DNA of 64,000 bases from Anabaena sp. UHCC 0204 (GTDB lineage Bacteria; Cyanobacteriota; Cyanobacteriia; Cyanobacteriales; Nostocaceae), in the NCBI RefSeq assembly GCF_009711975.1, contig NZ_VIKW01000010.1, positions 1 through 64,000 of the forward strand, in the 5' to 3' direction. Positions within the stretch are counted from its first letter, which is position 1. Every line of letters starts with the position of its first letter. Below the pieces are notes generated by a model that was not told the DNA's origin, ran no database searches, and saw only the letters and a program-made list of their open reading frames with translations. Shown piece by piece: positions 9,735 to 18,655 of this stretch. Made by a program: the position numbers and the translations under genes.

Positions 9735-9884
9735 GTAGGGGAAGTAGGGAGCAGGGAGCAGGGGAGTAGGGGAGTAGGGGAGTAGGGGAGTAGGGGAGCA
9801 GGGGAGCAGGGGAGCAGGGGAGCAGGGAAAACTTCTTAACAACTGACAACTGACAACTGACAACTGACAACTGACAACTGACAA
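9735..9884. repeat. Two tandem decamer repeats after amt
   Basis: About 9735-9829 is built of GGGGAGTAGG/GGGGAGCAGG units; about 9838-9884 is built of CAACTGACAA-type units (ACTGACAACTGACAACTGAC). Such arrays are common between genes in Nostocales. No coding or structured element is seen in them. Confidence 0.9.
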
Positions 9885-9936
9885 TTACCCATGACCAGAT
9901 TTACAATTAATTCAATATCGGTAATGTTTCCTAGTC

Positions 9937-10815
9937 GTGTCTAATCGTGTAAAAACCTTTCCTTTCTGGGGATTCTTAGCATTGTTAACTAACATCATCC
10001 TAATGTTAGCGGTCATTTTATTGATTTGGCGACAGCAAAAACTAATCCCTGGATTAGAAACCACAGCTATCCCAAATCCCCCAGAACCAGTTAACCTCAA
10101 CTGGAAAAATCAATATGTACCCCCAGAGTTGGGTCCTCGTCATAAACTCAGTTATCCCCAATGGTTAGATATTCTTAAACAAGAAGCGAAAGCCACTGTT
10201 GAAAAAAATCCCCAGCGATTAACTATCCTCGCGGGAGATTCTCTGAGTTTATGGTTTCCACCGGAGTTATTACCGGAAGATAGATCCTGGCTAAATCAGG
10301 GAATCTCTGGGGAAGTTAGCAATGGGCTATTACAAAGATTAGATTTTTTTGACCGCACCCAACCAGATATGATTTTAATTATGGTAGGGATTAATGATCT
10401 AATTCGGGGACTAGATGATCAGGAAATTTTAGGTAATTATCGGCGAATTATCAATTATCTGCAACAAAAACACCCCCAAGCAGAAATTGTTGTCCAGTCA
10501 ATTTTGCCTCATGGTGCAGAAGGAATCACTTGGGAAGGAAAAGAAAAACTCCTAGCTATTCCCAATCTGCGGATTCGCAAGTTGAATGAGGAATTGAATA
10601 ATATCGCTACTGCAAAAGGTGTCAGATATCTCAATTTACATCCCCTATTCACTGATAAACAAGGTAATCTCCGTACAGATTTTACTACCGATGGTTTACA
10701 TCTGAGTCCTCCTGGTTATCTAGTTTGGCGGACTGCTTTACAAATGTATAGTAACCAACAAGTAGCACCCCAGCTTCCTCAACCACAAAAGATCAACTCA
10801 GGAAATCGGATATAA
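9937..10815 (+). CDS. Membrane-anchored SGNH/GDSL-type hydrolase
   Basis: Begins with a single N-terminal membrane helix (about 12-31) and then a periplasmic-looking SGNH domain. Block I is LAGDSLSLW (Ser102), block [11 protein letters not shown], block [10 protein letters not shown] and block [11 protein letters not shown] with the catalytic Asp and His near residue 252. All catalytic elements are present, so it is likely an active esterase, lipase or acetylhydrolase acting on cell-envelope material. The natural substrate cannot be read from the sequence. GTG at 9937 is the only good start before the membrane helix. It lies 74 bp before ispH on the same strand. Confidence 0.85.
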   Translation: MSNRVKTFPFWGFLALLTNIILMLAVILLIWRQQKLIPGLETTAIPNPPEPVNLNWKNQYVPPELGPRHKLSYPQWLDILKQEAKATVEKNPQRLTILAGDSLSLWFPPELLPEDRSWLNQGISGEVSNGLLQRLDFFDRTQPDMILIMVGINDLIRGLDDQEILGNYRRIINYLQQKHPQAEIVVQSILPHGAEGITWEGKEKLLAIPNLRIRKLNEELNNIATAKGVRYLNLHPLFTDKQGNLRTDFTTDGLHLSPPGYLVWRTALQMYSNQQVAPQLPQPQKINSGNRI

Positions 10816-10888
10816 ATCACAATTTTCTGTCTTAATCGTCTCCAAGCGCGAGAAAATCAAAAATAGTAATTTTAGTGGCTTATTTCAA

Positions 10889-12097
10889 ATGGATACAAAA
10901 GCTTTTAAACGCAGCCTTCAACATTCAGCCAATTACAATCGTAAGGGTTTTGGTCATCAAGCGGAAGTTGCTACACAGTTACAATCTGAGTATCAGAGTA
11001 ACTTAATTCAGGAAATACGCGATCGCAATTACACTCTCAAACGTGGTAATGTCACTATCCAACTAGCTCAAGCATTTGGTTTTTGTTGGGGTGTGGAACG
11101 GGCTGTAGCTATGGCTTATGAAACCCGTCAGCATTTCCCCACGGAACGCATTTGGATTACTAACGAAATTATTCACAATCCTTCTGTGAATAAACGAATG
11201 CAGGAAATGCAGGTAGAATTTATTCCCCTCATTGATAAGGTAAAAGACTTTTCTGTTGTTGGTAAAGGTGACGTGGTAATTTTACCAGCCTTTGGTGCAA
11301 GTGTTCAAGAAATGCAAATCCTCAATGATAAAGGTTGTCAAATTGTTGATACTACTTGTCCTTGGGTATCTAAAGTTTGGAACACTGTAGAAAAACACAA
11401 AAAAGGCGATTACACCTCAATTATTCACGGCAAATACAAGCATGAAGAAACTGTTGCAACCAGTTCTTTTGCTGGTAAATATTTGATTGTTTTGAATTTG
11501 AAAGAAGCAGAATATGTCATTAACTATATTCTCAATGGTGGCAATCGTGAAGAATTTTTAGCCAAGTTTGCTAAAGCTTGTTCGGCGGGATTTGATCCTG
11601 ATCAAGATTTACAACGGGTAGGTATTGCTAATCAAACAACTATGCTCAAAGGTGAAACCGAACAAATCGGTAAAATGCTAGAGCGAACTATGATGCAAAA
11701 ATATGGACCAACAGAGTTAAATCAGCATTTTCAAAATTTCAATACTATCTGTGATGCTACTCAAGAACGTCAAGATGCTATGTTGGAATTAGTGGAAGAA
11801 AAGGTGGATTTAATGATAGTTATTGGTGGTTTTAATTCATCAAATACTACTCAGTTACAACAGATTGCTTTTGATAAAAATATTCCTTCCTATCATATTG
11901 ATTGTGTTGAAAGAATTCAATCAATTAAGACTATTGAACATCGGCAATTAACAGGAGATTTGGTAATTACAGAAAACTGGCTACCGTCAGGAGAAATTAA
12001 GGTTGGTGTTACTTCTGGTGCTTCTACACCAGATAAGGTAGTTGAAGATATCATTGAGAAAATTTTCGCCCTCAAAACAACCGCAGCTTTAGTTTAA
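10889..12097 (+). CDS. ispH: 4-hydroxy-3-methylbut-2-enyl diphosphate reductase
   Basis: IspH/LytB, the last enzyme of the MEP isoprenoid pathway; it reduces HMBPP to IPP and DMAPP with a Fe-S cluster. The three conserved cysteines are seen in [10 protein letters not shown] (Cys66), [12 protein letters not shown] (near 157) and [10 protein letters not shown] (near 288). At 402 residues it is the long plant/cyanobacterial form with an N-terminal extension (about 1-55). In cyanobacteria the electrons are expected to come from ferredoxin. A terminator-like hairpin follows the stop at 12114-12132. Confidence 0.96.
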   Translation: MDTKAFKRSLQHSANYNRKGFGHQAEVATQLQSEYQSNLIQEIRDRNYTLKRGNVTIQLAQAFGFCWGVERAVAMAYETRQHFPTERIWITNEIIHNPSVNKRMQEMQVEFIPLIDKVKDFSVVGKGDVVILPAFGASVQEMQILNDKGCQIVDTTCPWVSKVWNTVEKHKKGDYTSIIHGKYKHEETVATSSFAGKYLIVLNLKEAEYVINYILNGGNREEFLAKFAKACSAGFDPDQDLQRVGIANQTTMLKGETEQIGKMLERTMMQKYGPTELNQHFQNFNTICDATQERQDAMLELVEEKVDLMIVIGGFNSSNTTQLQQIAFDKNIPSYHIDCVERIQSIKTIEHRQLTGDLVITENWLPSGEIKVGVTSGASTPDKVVEDIIEKIFALKTTAALV

Positions 12098-12113
12098 TCG
12101 TAGACTCCTGAAA

Positions 12114-12132
12114 GGGCGCAGACCCTGCGCCC
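12114..12132. terminator. GC-rich hairpin after ispH (dispersed repeat)
   Basis: GGGCGCAG-ACC-CTGCGCCC is a perfect 8-bp stem, followed by CTAC rather than a T-run. The same hairpin occurs at 34211-34229 and in a variant form at 15686-15704, so it is an interspersed repeat that may also end transcription between the converging ispH and proA-like genes. Confidence 0.6.
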
Positions 12133-12139
12133 CTACCTC

Positions 12140-13405
12140 CTAAAATCGTCCATTACCTTGAACAATGTGTTTTACAGTTGTCAAAGTCTCCAAACTAATA
12201 AATCCCCTTCTATGTCCTTTTTGATTTGACATTCCTAAAAATACTGCATCTCCCCGTGAGGAGTTACGGGCAAAACGGGGGGAAGCATTAATGTAGGTGG
12301 AGGCGCTATTTACTCCTAAGGCAAATTGACGACTTTCTTGGTAGGATTCTGTAACAATGCTATCAGCATGACCACTACTATATTGATTAATCCAAGCGAT
12401 CGCACTTTCTAAACTATCTACCAATTTAAACGCCACTGTTTTGGTTAAATAGGGTACTCCCCATTCTCCATCTTTTGCTAATTGCAACTGGGGAAAAGCT
12501 TCTACTAATTCCGCATCACCTCTGAGTTCAAAACCTTTTTCCTTTAAGCTACTCCACAATACCGATAAGGAAGATGGTAAAGATTGACGATGAATTAAAA
12601 CTTTTTCAATCGCATTGACTGGATCTGGTTCGCTTTCATGACTATCCATAATCATCAAGCGCACCATTTCTAAACTACTATTTAGTGACCAGTACAGGTA
12701 ACAATTACCCATTGCTGATTTTAAAACTGGGCAAGTTGCTTGTCTAACTACCTGTTGAATTAAGCTAGAACGTCCGTAGGGAATAACTAAACTTAAATCC
12801 TGATCTTGAGTGACTAAATCTCGCACAGAAGCCCCATGTTCAGCGGTGATTAATTGTACACAACCTGCTGGTAAACCAACTTGAGTAATGGCTGATTGTA
12901 GTGAATTAGCGATCGCCGTATTAGAATGACTAGCTTCTGTACTCCCTTTGAGAATAATACTATTACCTGTTTTCAGGCAAAAACCAGCCGCGATCGCCCC
13001 CAAATCTGGGAAAGCCTCATAAATAAAGGCGATCACCCCTAAAGGCATTAACTGGGTATAACTTTGGGAGTCTTCCTGTTGATAATCAGCAGTTCTCACT
13101 CGTCGCAAAGGATCTGATAATTCCCCTAGTCTTTGCAGAATCTTGATTGTATTCTCCAATCTGGAGGGAGTTAGCTTCAACCAGTCCAAAATTAATTCTG
13201 GAACTGCCATTTCTCGACTTGCTTCTAGATCTAATGTATTAGCTTCGAGAATTTCATCAAAATCACATTCTATTGCTTGTGCCATTGCTAACACAGCCCG
13301 ACTCCTGTCTATCCCCTTCGTAATTCCCAACTTCAATGAAGCTTGAAAAGCGCGTTTTGCACTAGTCATGGGTTCGGGGTAATCATCAATCACTTCACCT
13401 GTCAT
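12140..13405 (-). CDS. ProA-like (gamma-glutamyl phosphate reductase family) protein lacking the catalytic Cys
   Basis: The whole length (421 residues) fits ProA, which reduces gamma-glutamyl phosphate to glutamate semialdehyde in proline synthesis. Recognisable blocks are LGVIAFIYEAFPDLGAIAAG, CLKTGNSIILKGSTEASHSN and VTESYQESRQFALGVNSAST. In true ProA the catalytic Cys sits in (P)xxCNAxETLLVH; here the aligned block is SEPDPVNAIEKVLIH, with Val263 in place of Cys. A second Cys (Cys235, GNCYLYW) aligns with the GxCHxYVD position. The protein is therefore a divergent paralogue and may be inactive as a dehydrogenase or have another role. It starts 4 bp after the stop of the upstream membrane protein gene and is probably co-transcribed with it. 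Confidence 0.8.
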   Translation of the reverse strand: MTGEVIDDYPEPMTSAKRAFQASLKLGITKGIDRSRAVLAMAQAIECDFDEILEANTLDLEASREMAVPELILDWLKLTPSRLENTIKILQRLGELSDPLRRVRTADYQQEDSQSYTQLMPLGVIAFIYEAFPDLGAIAAGFCLKTGNSIILKGSTEASHSNTAIANSLQSAITQVGLPAGCVQLITAEHGASVRDLVTQDQDLSLVIPYGRSSLIQQVVRQATCPVLKSAMGNCYLYWSLNSSLEMVRLMIMDSHESEPDPVNAIEKVLIHRQSLPSSLSVLWSSLKEKGFELRGDAELVEAFPQLQLAKDGEWGVPYLTKTVAFKLVDSLESAIAWINQYSSGHADSIVTESYQESRQFALGVNSASTYINASPRFARNSSRGDAVFLGMSNQKGHRRGFISLETLTTVKHIVQGNGRF

Positions 13406-13409
13406 GGAG

Positions 13410-13862
13410 TTAACGTCTGTAAGTAAGCCAGACCATTAGTGCTGGCAGAATTGCCAACAACACTGCTACCATTGCCCACGAGAGGATGCTGGAACTAGTA
13501 GCAAACCACAGGGCTAATGGCAACCATATAATCACTAACACAAAAATAATGCTTAGTGCTATGGGTAAATAGCTTTGTCCTAAGCGAGGTTGAACTATGT
13601 GCCAGTTATTTCCTTTCCATCGCCAAGCCCGCTTATAGGGATAGGTGGTAGAAAGTTGTTCTAATACATATCCATTTTCCTCTACAACAAAAATCTGCTG
13701 GCAGCGATCGCATCCAAAGGCTTCTGTGAGAGTAATAGGAATCAGTTGTCCCTTGCGACGACAAGGACAAGTATATTCCTTATTCAGGTCAATTTTATCT
13801 GGTTTTGGAGATTGCACAAGCGAGGTAAATAACTTGAGCGGTTTTTTTACATTATTCCCCAA
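13410..13862 (-). CDS. Conserved cyanobacterial membrane protein with zinc-ribbon-like cysteines
   Basis: 150 residues. An N-terminal cytosolic part has CPC-RRKG (C32, C34) and CDRC (C51, C54), which look like a metal-binding ribbon. Two hydrophobic helices follow (about 99-120 and 125-146), with a short basic tail. No function is known to me. It precedes the ProA-like gene by 4 bp in the same operon. Confidence 0.7.
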   Translation of the reverse strand: MGNNVKKPLKLFTSLVQSPKPDKIDLNKEYTCPCRRKGQLIPITLTEAFGCDRCQQIFVVEENGYVLEQLSTTYPYKRAWRWKGNNWHIVQPRLGQSYLPIALSIIFVLVIIWLPLALWFATSSSILSWAMVAVLLAILPALMVWLTYRR

Positions 13863-14025
13863 TTATTCTGAAAATCAGTATGGGGAAACCTAAAATTACT
13901 TCTAAAAATTGATGTAGCCCGGAAAGTCTATATTACTATCCCAACTGAAAAAGCCATGACCCACTAGATTAGCAGGCACAGAAGAAAATTTAGCCCTGTT
14001 CTCATATCATAGCTTTAAATTAAAA

Positions 14026-14096
14026 GCGGGTGATGGGATTCGAACCCACGACATCAACCTTGGCAAGGTTGCGCTCTACCACTGAGCTACACCCGC
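14026..14096 (-). tRNA. tRNA-Gly (anticodon GCC)
   Basis: A full 71-nt cloverleaf on the minus strand: acceptor GCGGGTG/CACCCGC, D arm GCTC...GAGC, anticodon stem CAACC/GGTTG with loop TTGCCAA (anticodon GCC), and T arm GTGGG-TTCGAAC-CCCAT. No encoded CCA. Confidence 0.97.
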
Positions 14097-14197
14097 AACT
14101 GCACAATAATCTTATTATTCCAGATTTATTCTCAGTTGTCAACCCCTAAATTAAATTTTTTTGTCAGTGGTCAGTTGTCGGTGGTCAGTCGTCGGTT

Positions 14198-14689
14198 TTA
14201 ACTGGCTAAATTTGGGCGTAGTTGACGCATTAGACTAGCCATTTCGATCGCATTCATGGCATATTCCCAACCATGATTACTTTTAATTCCGGCTCTTTCT
14301 AGAGCTTGCTGCATAGTATCTGTTGTCAAAATGCCAAAAATTACAGGTACACCTGTTTGAAAACTAGCCGCAGCAATCCCTTTAGAAACTTCAGCCGATA
14401 CATAATCAAAATGTGGTGTTTGTCCTTTAATAACCGCACCAAGGCAAATTATGGCATCATACCGACCAGACATAGCCAATTGCCGAGCTACATTTGCCAC
14501 TTCAAAACTACCAGGGACCCAAACGTAGTCCACTTGTTCACCTTCGGGATCAGGATCGATCCCGTGACGTTTCAAACAATCTTTACACCCTTCTACTAGT
14601 TTAAGTGTGACCAAATCATTAAATCGAGCAATGATCAATGCAAACCGCAATGACTCGGTTTGCAGAAAATTCCCTTCAAAAACTGCCAT
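14198..14689 (-). CDS. ribH: 6,7-dimethyl-8-ribityllumazine synthase
   Basis: 163 residues, the usual size. It catalyses the penultimate step of riboflavin synthesis. Substrate and active-site blocks are present: [39 protein letters not shown] (catalytic His) and [20 protein letters not shown]. Likely assembles as an icosahedral or pentameric complex in the cytosol (family knowledge). A terminator-like hairpin lies between psbZ and this gene, so it probably has its own promoter in 14690-14770. Confidence 0.96.
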   Translation of the reverse strand: MAVFEGNFLQTESLRFALIIARFNDLVTLKLVEGCKDCLKRHGIDPDPEGEQVDYVWVPGSFEVANVARQLAMSGRYDAIICLGAVIKGQTPHFDYVSAEVSKGIAAASFQTGVPVIFGILTTDTMQQALERAGIKSNHGWEYAMNAIEMASLMRQLRPNLAS

Positions 14690-14772
14690 AACTGCCTCTG
14701 AATAAATTTACTCTACCTGCTTTATCAATATACTTTTCTATCTTCAAAATAGAAGAGCAGGAAAGCACAATT

Positions 14773-14806
14773 AGGAAAAAGTCATCGAGAAAAAAAGTTT
14801 TTTCCT
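14773..14806 (-). terminator. Terminator-like hairpin downstream of psbZ
   Basis: AGGAAAAA (14773-14780) pairs with TTTTTCCT (14799-14806) around an A-rich loop, giving T-runs on both strands. GAGCAG (about 14754) and CTGCTC (about 14830) can extend the fold. Placed after psbZ on the minus strand. Confidence 0.5.
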
Positions 14807-14881
14807 TTTTGACCCTTTACCTGGGCTTTTCTGCTCCTCTAATCTGTATGTTATGTGTTAGTGGATAATTAAAGCAGTCAA

Positions 14882-15070
14882 TTAAACCACAAAAAAGTTT
14901 AATATACCGACTAACACCACTAAAATTGCCCAAATTCCCGAACCAACCCAGAGCAGTTTTTTAGATTCTACCCAGTTTTGAGGAGTGGCGTAAACAACAG
15001 GTACACCAACTACAAGCACAAAAGAGAACAAGACTAATGATATTAAGGCGATTTGAAATACTATGGTCAT
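14882..15070 (-). CDS. psbZ: Photosystem II protein PsbZ
   Basis: 62 residues with two membrane helices (about 4-24 and 38-60) joined by the loop [11 protein letters not shown]. This is the PsbZ (Ycf9) core subunit in the thylakoid membrane, which stabilises PSII-antenna contacts. Length and sequence are typical. Confidence 0.95.
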   Translation of the reverse strand: MTIVFQIALISLVLFSFVLVVGVPVVYATPQNWVESKKLLWVGSGIWAILVVLVGILNFFVV

Positions 15071-15209
15071 TTTATTTTTCCCAACATAACGAAATCTTAG
15101 TTTTGCCCATAACTGTTACTGTATAAGCAGTCTGGGTTTTTCAGTGAACCTCATGAACTCACAAGGCATCACCTGATCAATTAATATTTTACGTCTGGTT
15201 TTTGACACT

Positions 15210-15430
15210 CTCAGCGTCTAAAGACGCTGAGATTCTTTAATCAATGAGCCAACTTACAATTGCTGGATTACTCCAACAAAAACAGAGGTCGATTCTCCTA
15301 AAGCGTTAATTCCGGTATGCCCTACCGTACTTGATTTTTGCATTTCATTTCTCACCAAATTTAGCTTTCCTAAACTGCAATACCGTTAGGTATGACTACG
15401 CACTCAACCAAATAAGTTAAGTTTTTACGT
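15210..15430 (-). pseudogene. tnpB (IS605-family OrfB) C-terminal remnant with right-end hairpin
   Basis: On the minus strand a frame ending at the TAA 15254-15256 reads N-E-M-Q-K-S-S-T-V-G-H-T-G-I-N-A-L-G-E, the typical C-terminus of cyanobacterial TnpB/IS1341-type proteins. Just after the stop is a 22-nt hairpin (15210-15231, stem CTCAGCGTC, loop TAAA) like the ends of IS200/IS605-type elements. Upstream the frame is broken by stops (around 15366-15377), so only a tail survives. Confidence 0.6.
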
Positions 15431-15685
15431 TGTTTAGTTATACTTAAATTCTAGAATCGTTGAAATTGTATCACATCTACTATTACCATTCGATGAATTA
15501 GGCGCAATATTTTCGCCCGTGTCGCTTATATCTCAGCACGCTTTGTGACTGAGCTTTACGCTTACCGGGTAATTTTGTATGTAACAGTTGCTCATTTCTC
15601 ATCCTGCAATCTGTTATTTCTTTCGAGGATTGGGTATGGGGATTCGAGAAATGATTAAGATAGAAGTGGCATTAGCCATACTTCT

Positions 15686-15704
15686 GGGTGCAGTCCTTGC
15701 GCCC
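15686..15704. repeat. Variant of the dispersed GGGCGCAG hairpin
   Basis: GGGTGCAG-TCC-TTGCGCCC followed by CCTAC, matching the repeats at 12114 and 34211 but with G-T wobbles. It ends 8 bp before the ATG of the next gene, so it lies in the mRNA leader or promoter. Confidence 0.55.
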
Positions 15705-15712
15705 CTACATAT

Positions 15713-18436
15713 ATGGATTTAATTCTTTGTCATACAACTGCTGATTTTGATGCTTTAGGGGCAGCAGTGGGGTTAACTTGTCTTAAAGCAGGAAGTAAAA
15801 TCGTCTTGACTGGAGGGGCCCATCCTCCTGTAAGAGATTTTTTGGCACTACACCGAGATGAATATCCGTTGATTGAAAGACGTTCGGTAAATCCTGAAAA
15901 AATTCGTTCTTTAATAGTTGTTGATACTCAAAAGCGCGATCGCCTGGGTAAAGCCGCTGAATGGTTCGATTTACCCAATGTCCAAGAAATCATCGTTTAT
16001 GATCATCATCTCGGACAAGAAGGGGATATTCCCACTACCCAATTATACATTGACCAAGTGGGCGCTACAACTACCTTAATGGTAGAAGAATTGCAAAAAA
16101 GCCATATTTCCCTCAATTCTGCCCAAGCAACCGTAATGGCTTTGGGTATTCATGTTGATACAGGTTCATTAACATACAAACAATCTACCTCTAGAGATGC
16201 TCTCGCATTAGCTTGGTTAATGCAGCAAGGGGCAAATTTATCAGTAATTTCTACTTACCGTGATCCTGGTTTATCGCCACAATTACAACAATTATTAAGT
16301 GAAGCTTTAGAAAACTTACACTATCTCTGTTTACGGGGATATACCATTGCTTGGGTGACACTGACAACAGATGGTTTTGTACCGGGTTTATCAAATTTAG
16401 CTTCCGAAATAATTGATTTAACCGAATCTCATGCTGTCCTCTTAGCGAATAAATATCCCTTGGGTGAAGATGATTGGCGCTTAACAGTAATTGGGAGAAC
16501 TCAAATTCCCCATACCAATCTTAATTACTTATTTCAACCTCATGGCGGTGGTGGCCATTCCCAAGCGGCATCTCTCAACCTCCGCACTACAGATGCACAA
16601 CCAATTTTACAACAATTATTAGATGGTTTAAAAGCCCAAATTCCCCATCCTCCTACAGCTAGAGACTTAATGTCTTCTCCGGTCCGGACAATTCGTCCTG
16701 AAACCACAATAGCCGAAGCACAGCGGATTTTATTACGCTATGGACATTCAGGTTTATCTGTAGTTAATACCCAAGGTTTATTAATAGGAATTATTTCTCG
16801 ACGGGATTTAGATATTGCTTTACATCATGGGTTTAGTCATGCACCAGTTAAAGGTTATATGACAACTAATTTAAAGACAATTAACCCAGATACTTCTTTA
16901 CCTGAAATTGAATCTTTGATGGTAATTTATGATATTGGCAGATTACCAGTATTAGATCACGGGCAATTAGTTGGTATTGTCACCCGCACCGATGTTTTAA
17001 GAGAATTACATCAATTAACAATTCAAAATAGTGGTTCTGCTAGGCTGCCGTCAAAAAAATTCAAAATTCAAAATTCCGAACATAATTTAGGACTTAGTAG
17101 TGAATTAGAAAATCGTCTCGCGCCTCAACTTTGGCAATTACTAACTATAGCATCGCAAGAAGCAGAAAAACGAGGCTGGCATCTTTATTTAGTTGGTGGC
17201 GCAGTCCGAGATTTGCTACTATCAGATGCGGAAACTCACGCCTTAATGATTAATGATATTGATCTAGTAGTTGATGGTTTTCATAAAACCGCAGATGTCG
17301 GTGCAGGTGTAGAATTAGCTAAAGCATTACAACCACTTTATCCAAATGCTAGATTAGAAATTCATGGCGCTTTCCAAACTGCGGCTTTATTATGGCACAA
17401 AGATCCAGAATTAGATTCATTATGGGTAGATATTGCCACAGCCAGAACAGAGTTTTATCCTTACCCAGCAGCAAATCCAGAAGTTGAAGCTAGTTCCATT
17501 CGTCAAGATTTATATCGGCGAGATTTTACTATTAATGCCATGGCATTGAGATTAACTTCTCCCCGTGCTGGAGAATTATTAGATTTTTTTGGTGGTTTTC
17601 TAGACTTACAAAATCAACAAATTCGGATTTTACACGCCAATAGTTTTATTGAAGATCCGACTCGTATTTATCGCGGCGTGCGTTTTGCTGTGCGGTTTGG
17701 ATTTTACATAGAACCACAAACAGAAGCCTATATTCGTTATGCTATCAATAGTGGAGTTTATGATCGGACTAGTCAAACAAATAATAAAACTCCGGCTTTA
17801 CAAACTCGTCTAAAAACCGAATTAAAATATATATTAGCAGCATCTTATTGGCAATCAGCTTTAGAATTGCTGAATAGCTTAGGTGCTTTACAATGTATTC
17901 ATCCTTCTCTCGAATTAGATGCGGAACTGGCTCGACAATTAAATTTGTTAGCACGCTGTTTAGAGAAATTTGACCGCAACCAAACTTTAATAAATTGGCA
18001 ACTACGTTTAGAAGTATTAATAGCTTATTTAAAACCAGAATATCGCCAAAAAGTAGCGAAGAATCTCCAATTAGCTGATGATAGTATTGCCAGATTACAG
18101 AAATTATCTCAAATTCAGTCTGAGGTGATGACATTATTACCGACTTTTGAAAAACCTAGTCAAACTGTCTATTTACTCAAGAAGTATGATTTGCAAACTT
18201 TAATCTTAATTGCTTTACAAAGTCCCCGGAAAATTAGAAGACGCATTTGGCAATATTTAACTAACTGGGGAAATATTCAACCGCTGTTAAATGGGAATGA
18301 TTTAAAAGAATTGGGTTATAAACCTAGTCCTCAATATAAGCAAATGCTTGATGATTTATTAAGTGCTACAGTAGATAGTCTAATTAAGAATAAAGCTGAA
18401 GCAAAAGAATTTTTAGCCAAGCATTATCCTCGGTAA
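15713..18436 (+). CDS. DHH-CBS-tRNA nucleotidyltransferase fusion (A-adding/CCA-adding enzyme)
   Basis: 907 residues. An N-terminal DHH phosphoesterase domain has VYDHHLG (near 96) and DHHA1 GGGGHSQAAS (near 278). Two CBS repeats follow (about 316-436). The C-terminal class II nucleotidyltransferase has LVGGAVRDLLL (near 496) and the metal-binding DIDLVVDG (near 516), then RRDFTINAMAL and RNA-binding helices. In bacteria with split CCA synthesis, such fusions often add the terminal A of tRNA (family knowledge); which activity applies here is inference. The linker between CBS and transferase (about 449-456) is encoded by repeated AATTCAAAATTC-like DNA, showing a repeat inserted in frame. ATG at 15713 fits the DHH start. 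Confidence 0.88.
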   Translation: MDLILCHTTADFDALGAAVGLTCLKAGSKIVLTGGAHPPVRDFLALHRDEYPLIERRSVNPEKIRSLIVVDTQKRDRLGKAAEWFDLPNVQEIIVYDHHLGQEGDIPTTQLYIDQVGATTTLMVEELQKSHISLNSAQATVMALGIHVDTGSLTYKQSTSRDALALAWLMQQGANLSVISTYRDPGLSPQLQQLLSEALENLHYLCLRGYTIAWVTLTTDGFVPGLSNLASEIIDLTESHAVLLANKYPLGEDDWRLTVIGRTQIPHTNLNYLFQPHGGGGHSQAASLNLRTTDAQPILQQLLDGLKAQIPHPPTARDLMSSPVRTIRPETTIAEAQRILLRYGHSGLSVVNTQGLLIGIISRRDLDIALHHGFSHAPVKGYMTTNLKTINPDTSLPEIESLMVIYDIGRLPVLDHGQLVGIVTRTDVLRELHQLTIQNSGSARLPSKKFKIQNSEHNLGLSSELENRLAPQLWQLLTIASQEAEKRGWHLYLVGGAVRDLLLSDAETHALMINDIDLVVDGFHKTADVGAGVELAKALQPLYPNARLEIHGAFQTAALLWHKDPELDSLWVDIATARTEFYPYPAANPEVEASSIRQDLYRRDFTINAMALRLTSPRAGELLDFFGGFLDLQNQQIRILHANSFIEDPTRIYRGVRFAVRFGFYIEPQTEAYIRYAINSGVYDRTSQTNNKTPALQTRLKTELKYILAASYWQSALELLNSLGALQCIHPSLELDAELARQLNLLARCLEKFDRNQTLINWQLRLEVLIAYLKPEYRQKVAKNLQLADDSIARLQKLSQIQSEVMTLLPTFEKPSQTVYLLKKYDLQTLILIALQSPRKIRRRIWQYLTNWGNIQPLLNGNDLKELGYKPSPQYKQMLDDLLSATVDSLIKNKAEAKEFLAKHYPR
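17059..17076. repeat. In-frame AATTC-AAAATTC repeat inside coding sequence
   Basis: ATTCAAAATTCAAAATTC, a short tandem repeat typical of intergenic DNA in this group, lies within the interdomain linker of the tRNA nucleotidyltransferase and codes for KFKIQNS. Confidence 0.6.
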
Positions 18437-18439
18437 TTT

Positions 18440-18488
18440 AGCGACTAGAAGTCGCGGCTACACAGACAAAACCCATCTTCATGGGTTT
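18440..18488. repeat. Paired hairpins after the tRNA nucleotidyltransferase gene
   Basis: GCGACTAGAAGTCGC (18441-18455) and AAACCCAT-CTTC-ATGGGTTT (18469-18488) are two consecutive perfect hairpins. They look like a dispersed REP-type repeat and may act as a terminator. Confidence 0.55.
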
Positions 18489-18655
18489 CAAATTCTGGCG
18501 TTGCTGATTAAGATTCTCATTCGTTAGTCACCAGTGCTGTGAATGAAACAATTGTCAATTATCAATTGATAAGATTTTGCCCAAAATGACTGAACACAAG
18601 CAACTCCAGTTGGATAATTTGCTAGAATTACGCATTGATTTTGGGAGTTTGATTA

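Larger units (their letters stand above)
15071..15712. other. 642-bp intergenic region with transposon remnant and repeat
   Basis: Holds a tnpB remnant with its end hairpin (15210 to about 15430, minus strand), an anonymous stretch at 15430-15680 with no convincing gene, and a variant of the dispersed GGGCGCAG hairpin at 15686-15704 just before the next start codon. Confidence 0.6.

Noticed and set aside
9838-9884. Decamer arrays considered as a CRISPR array
   Set aside because: Units are contiguous with no spacers and no cas genes are nearby. They are simple tandem repeats of the kind common in Nostocales.
14882-15070. Small two-helix protein considered as a toxin or holin
   Set aside because: Length and loop sequence match PsbZ of photosystem II well.
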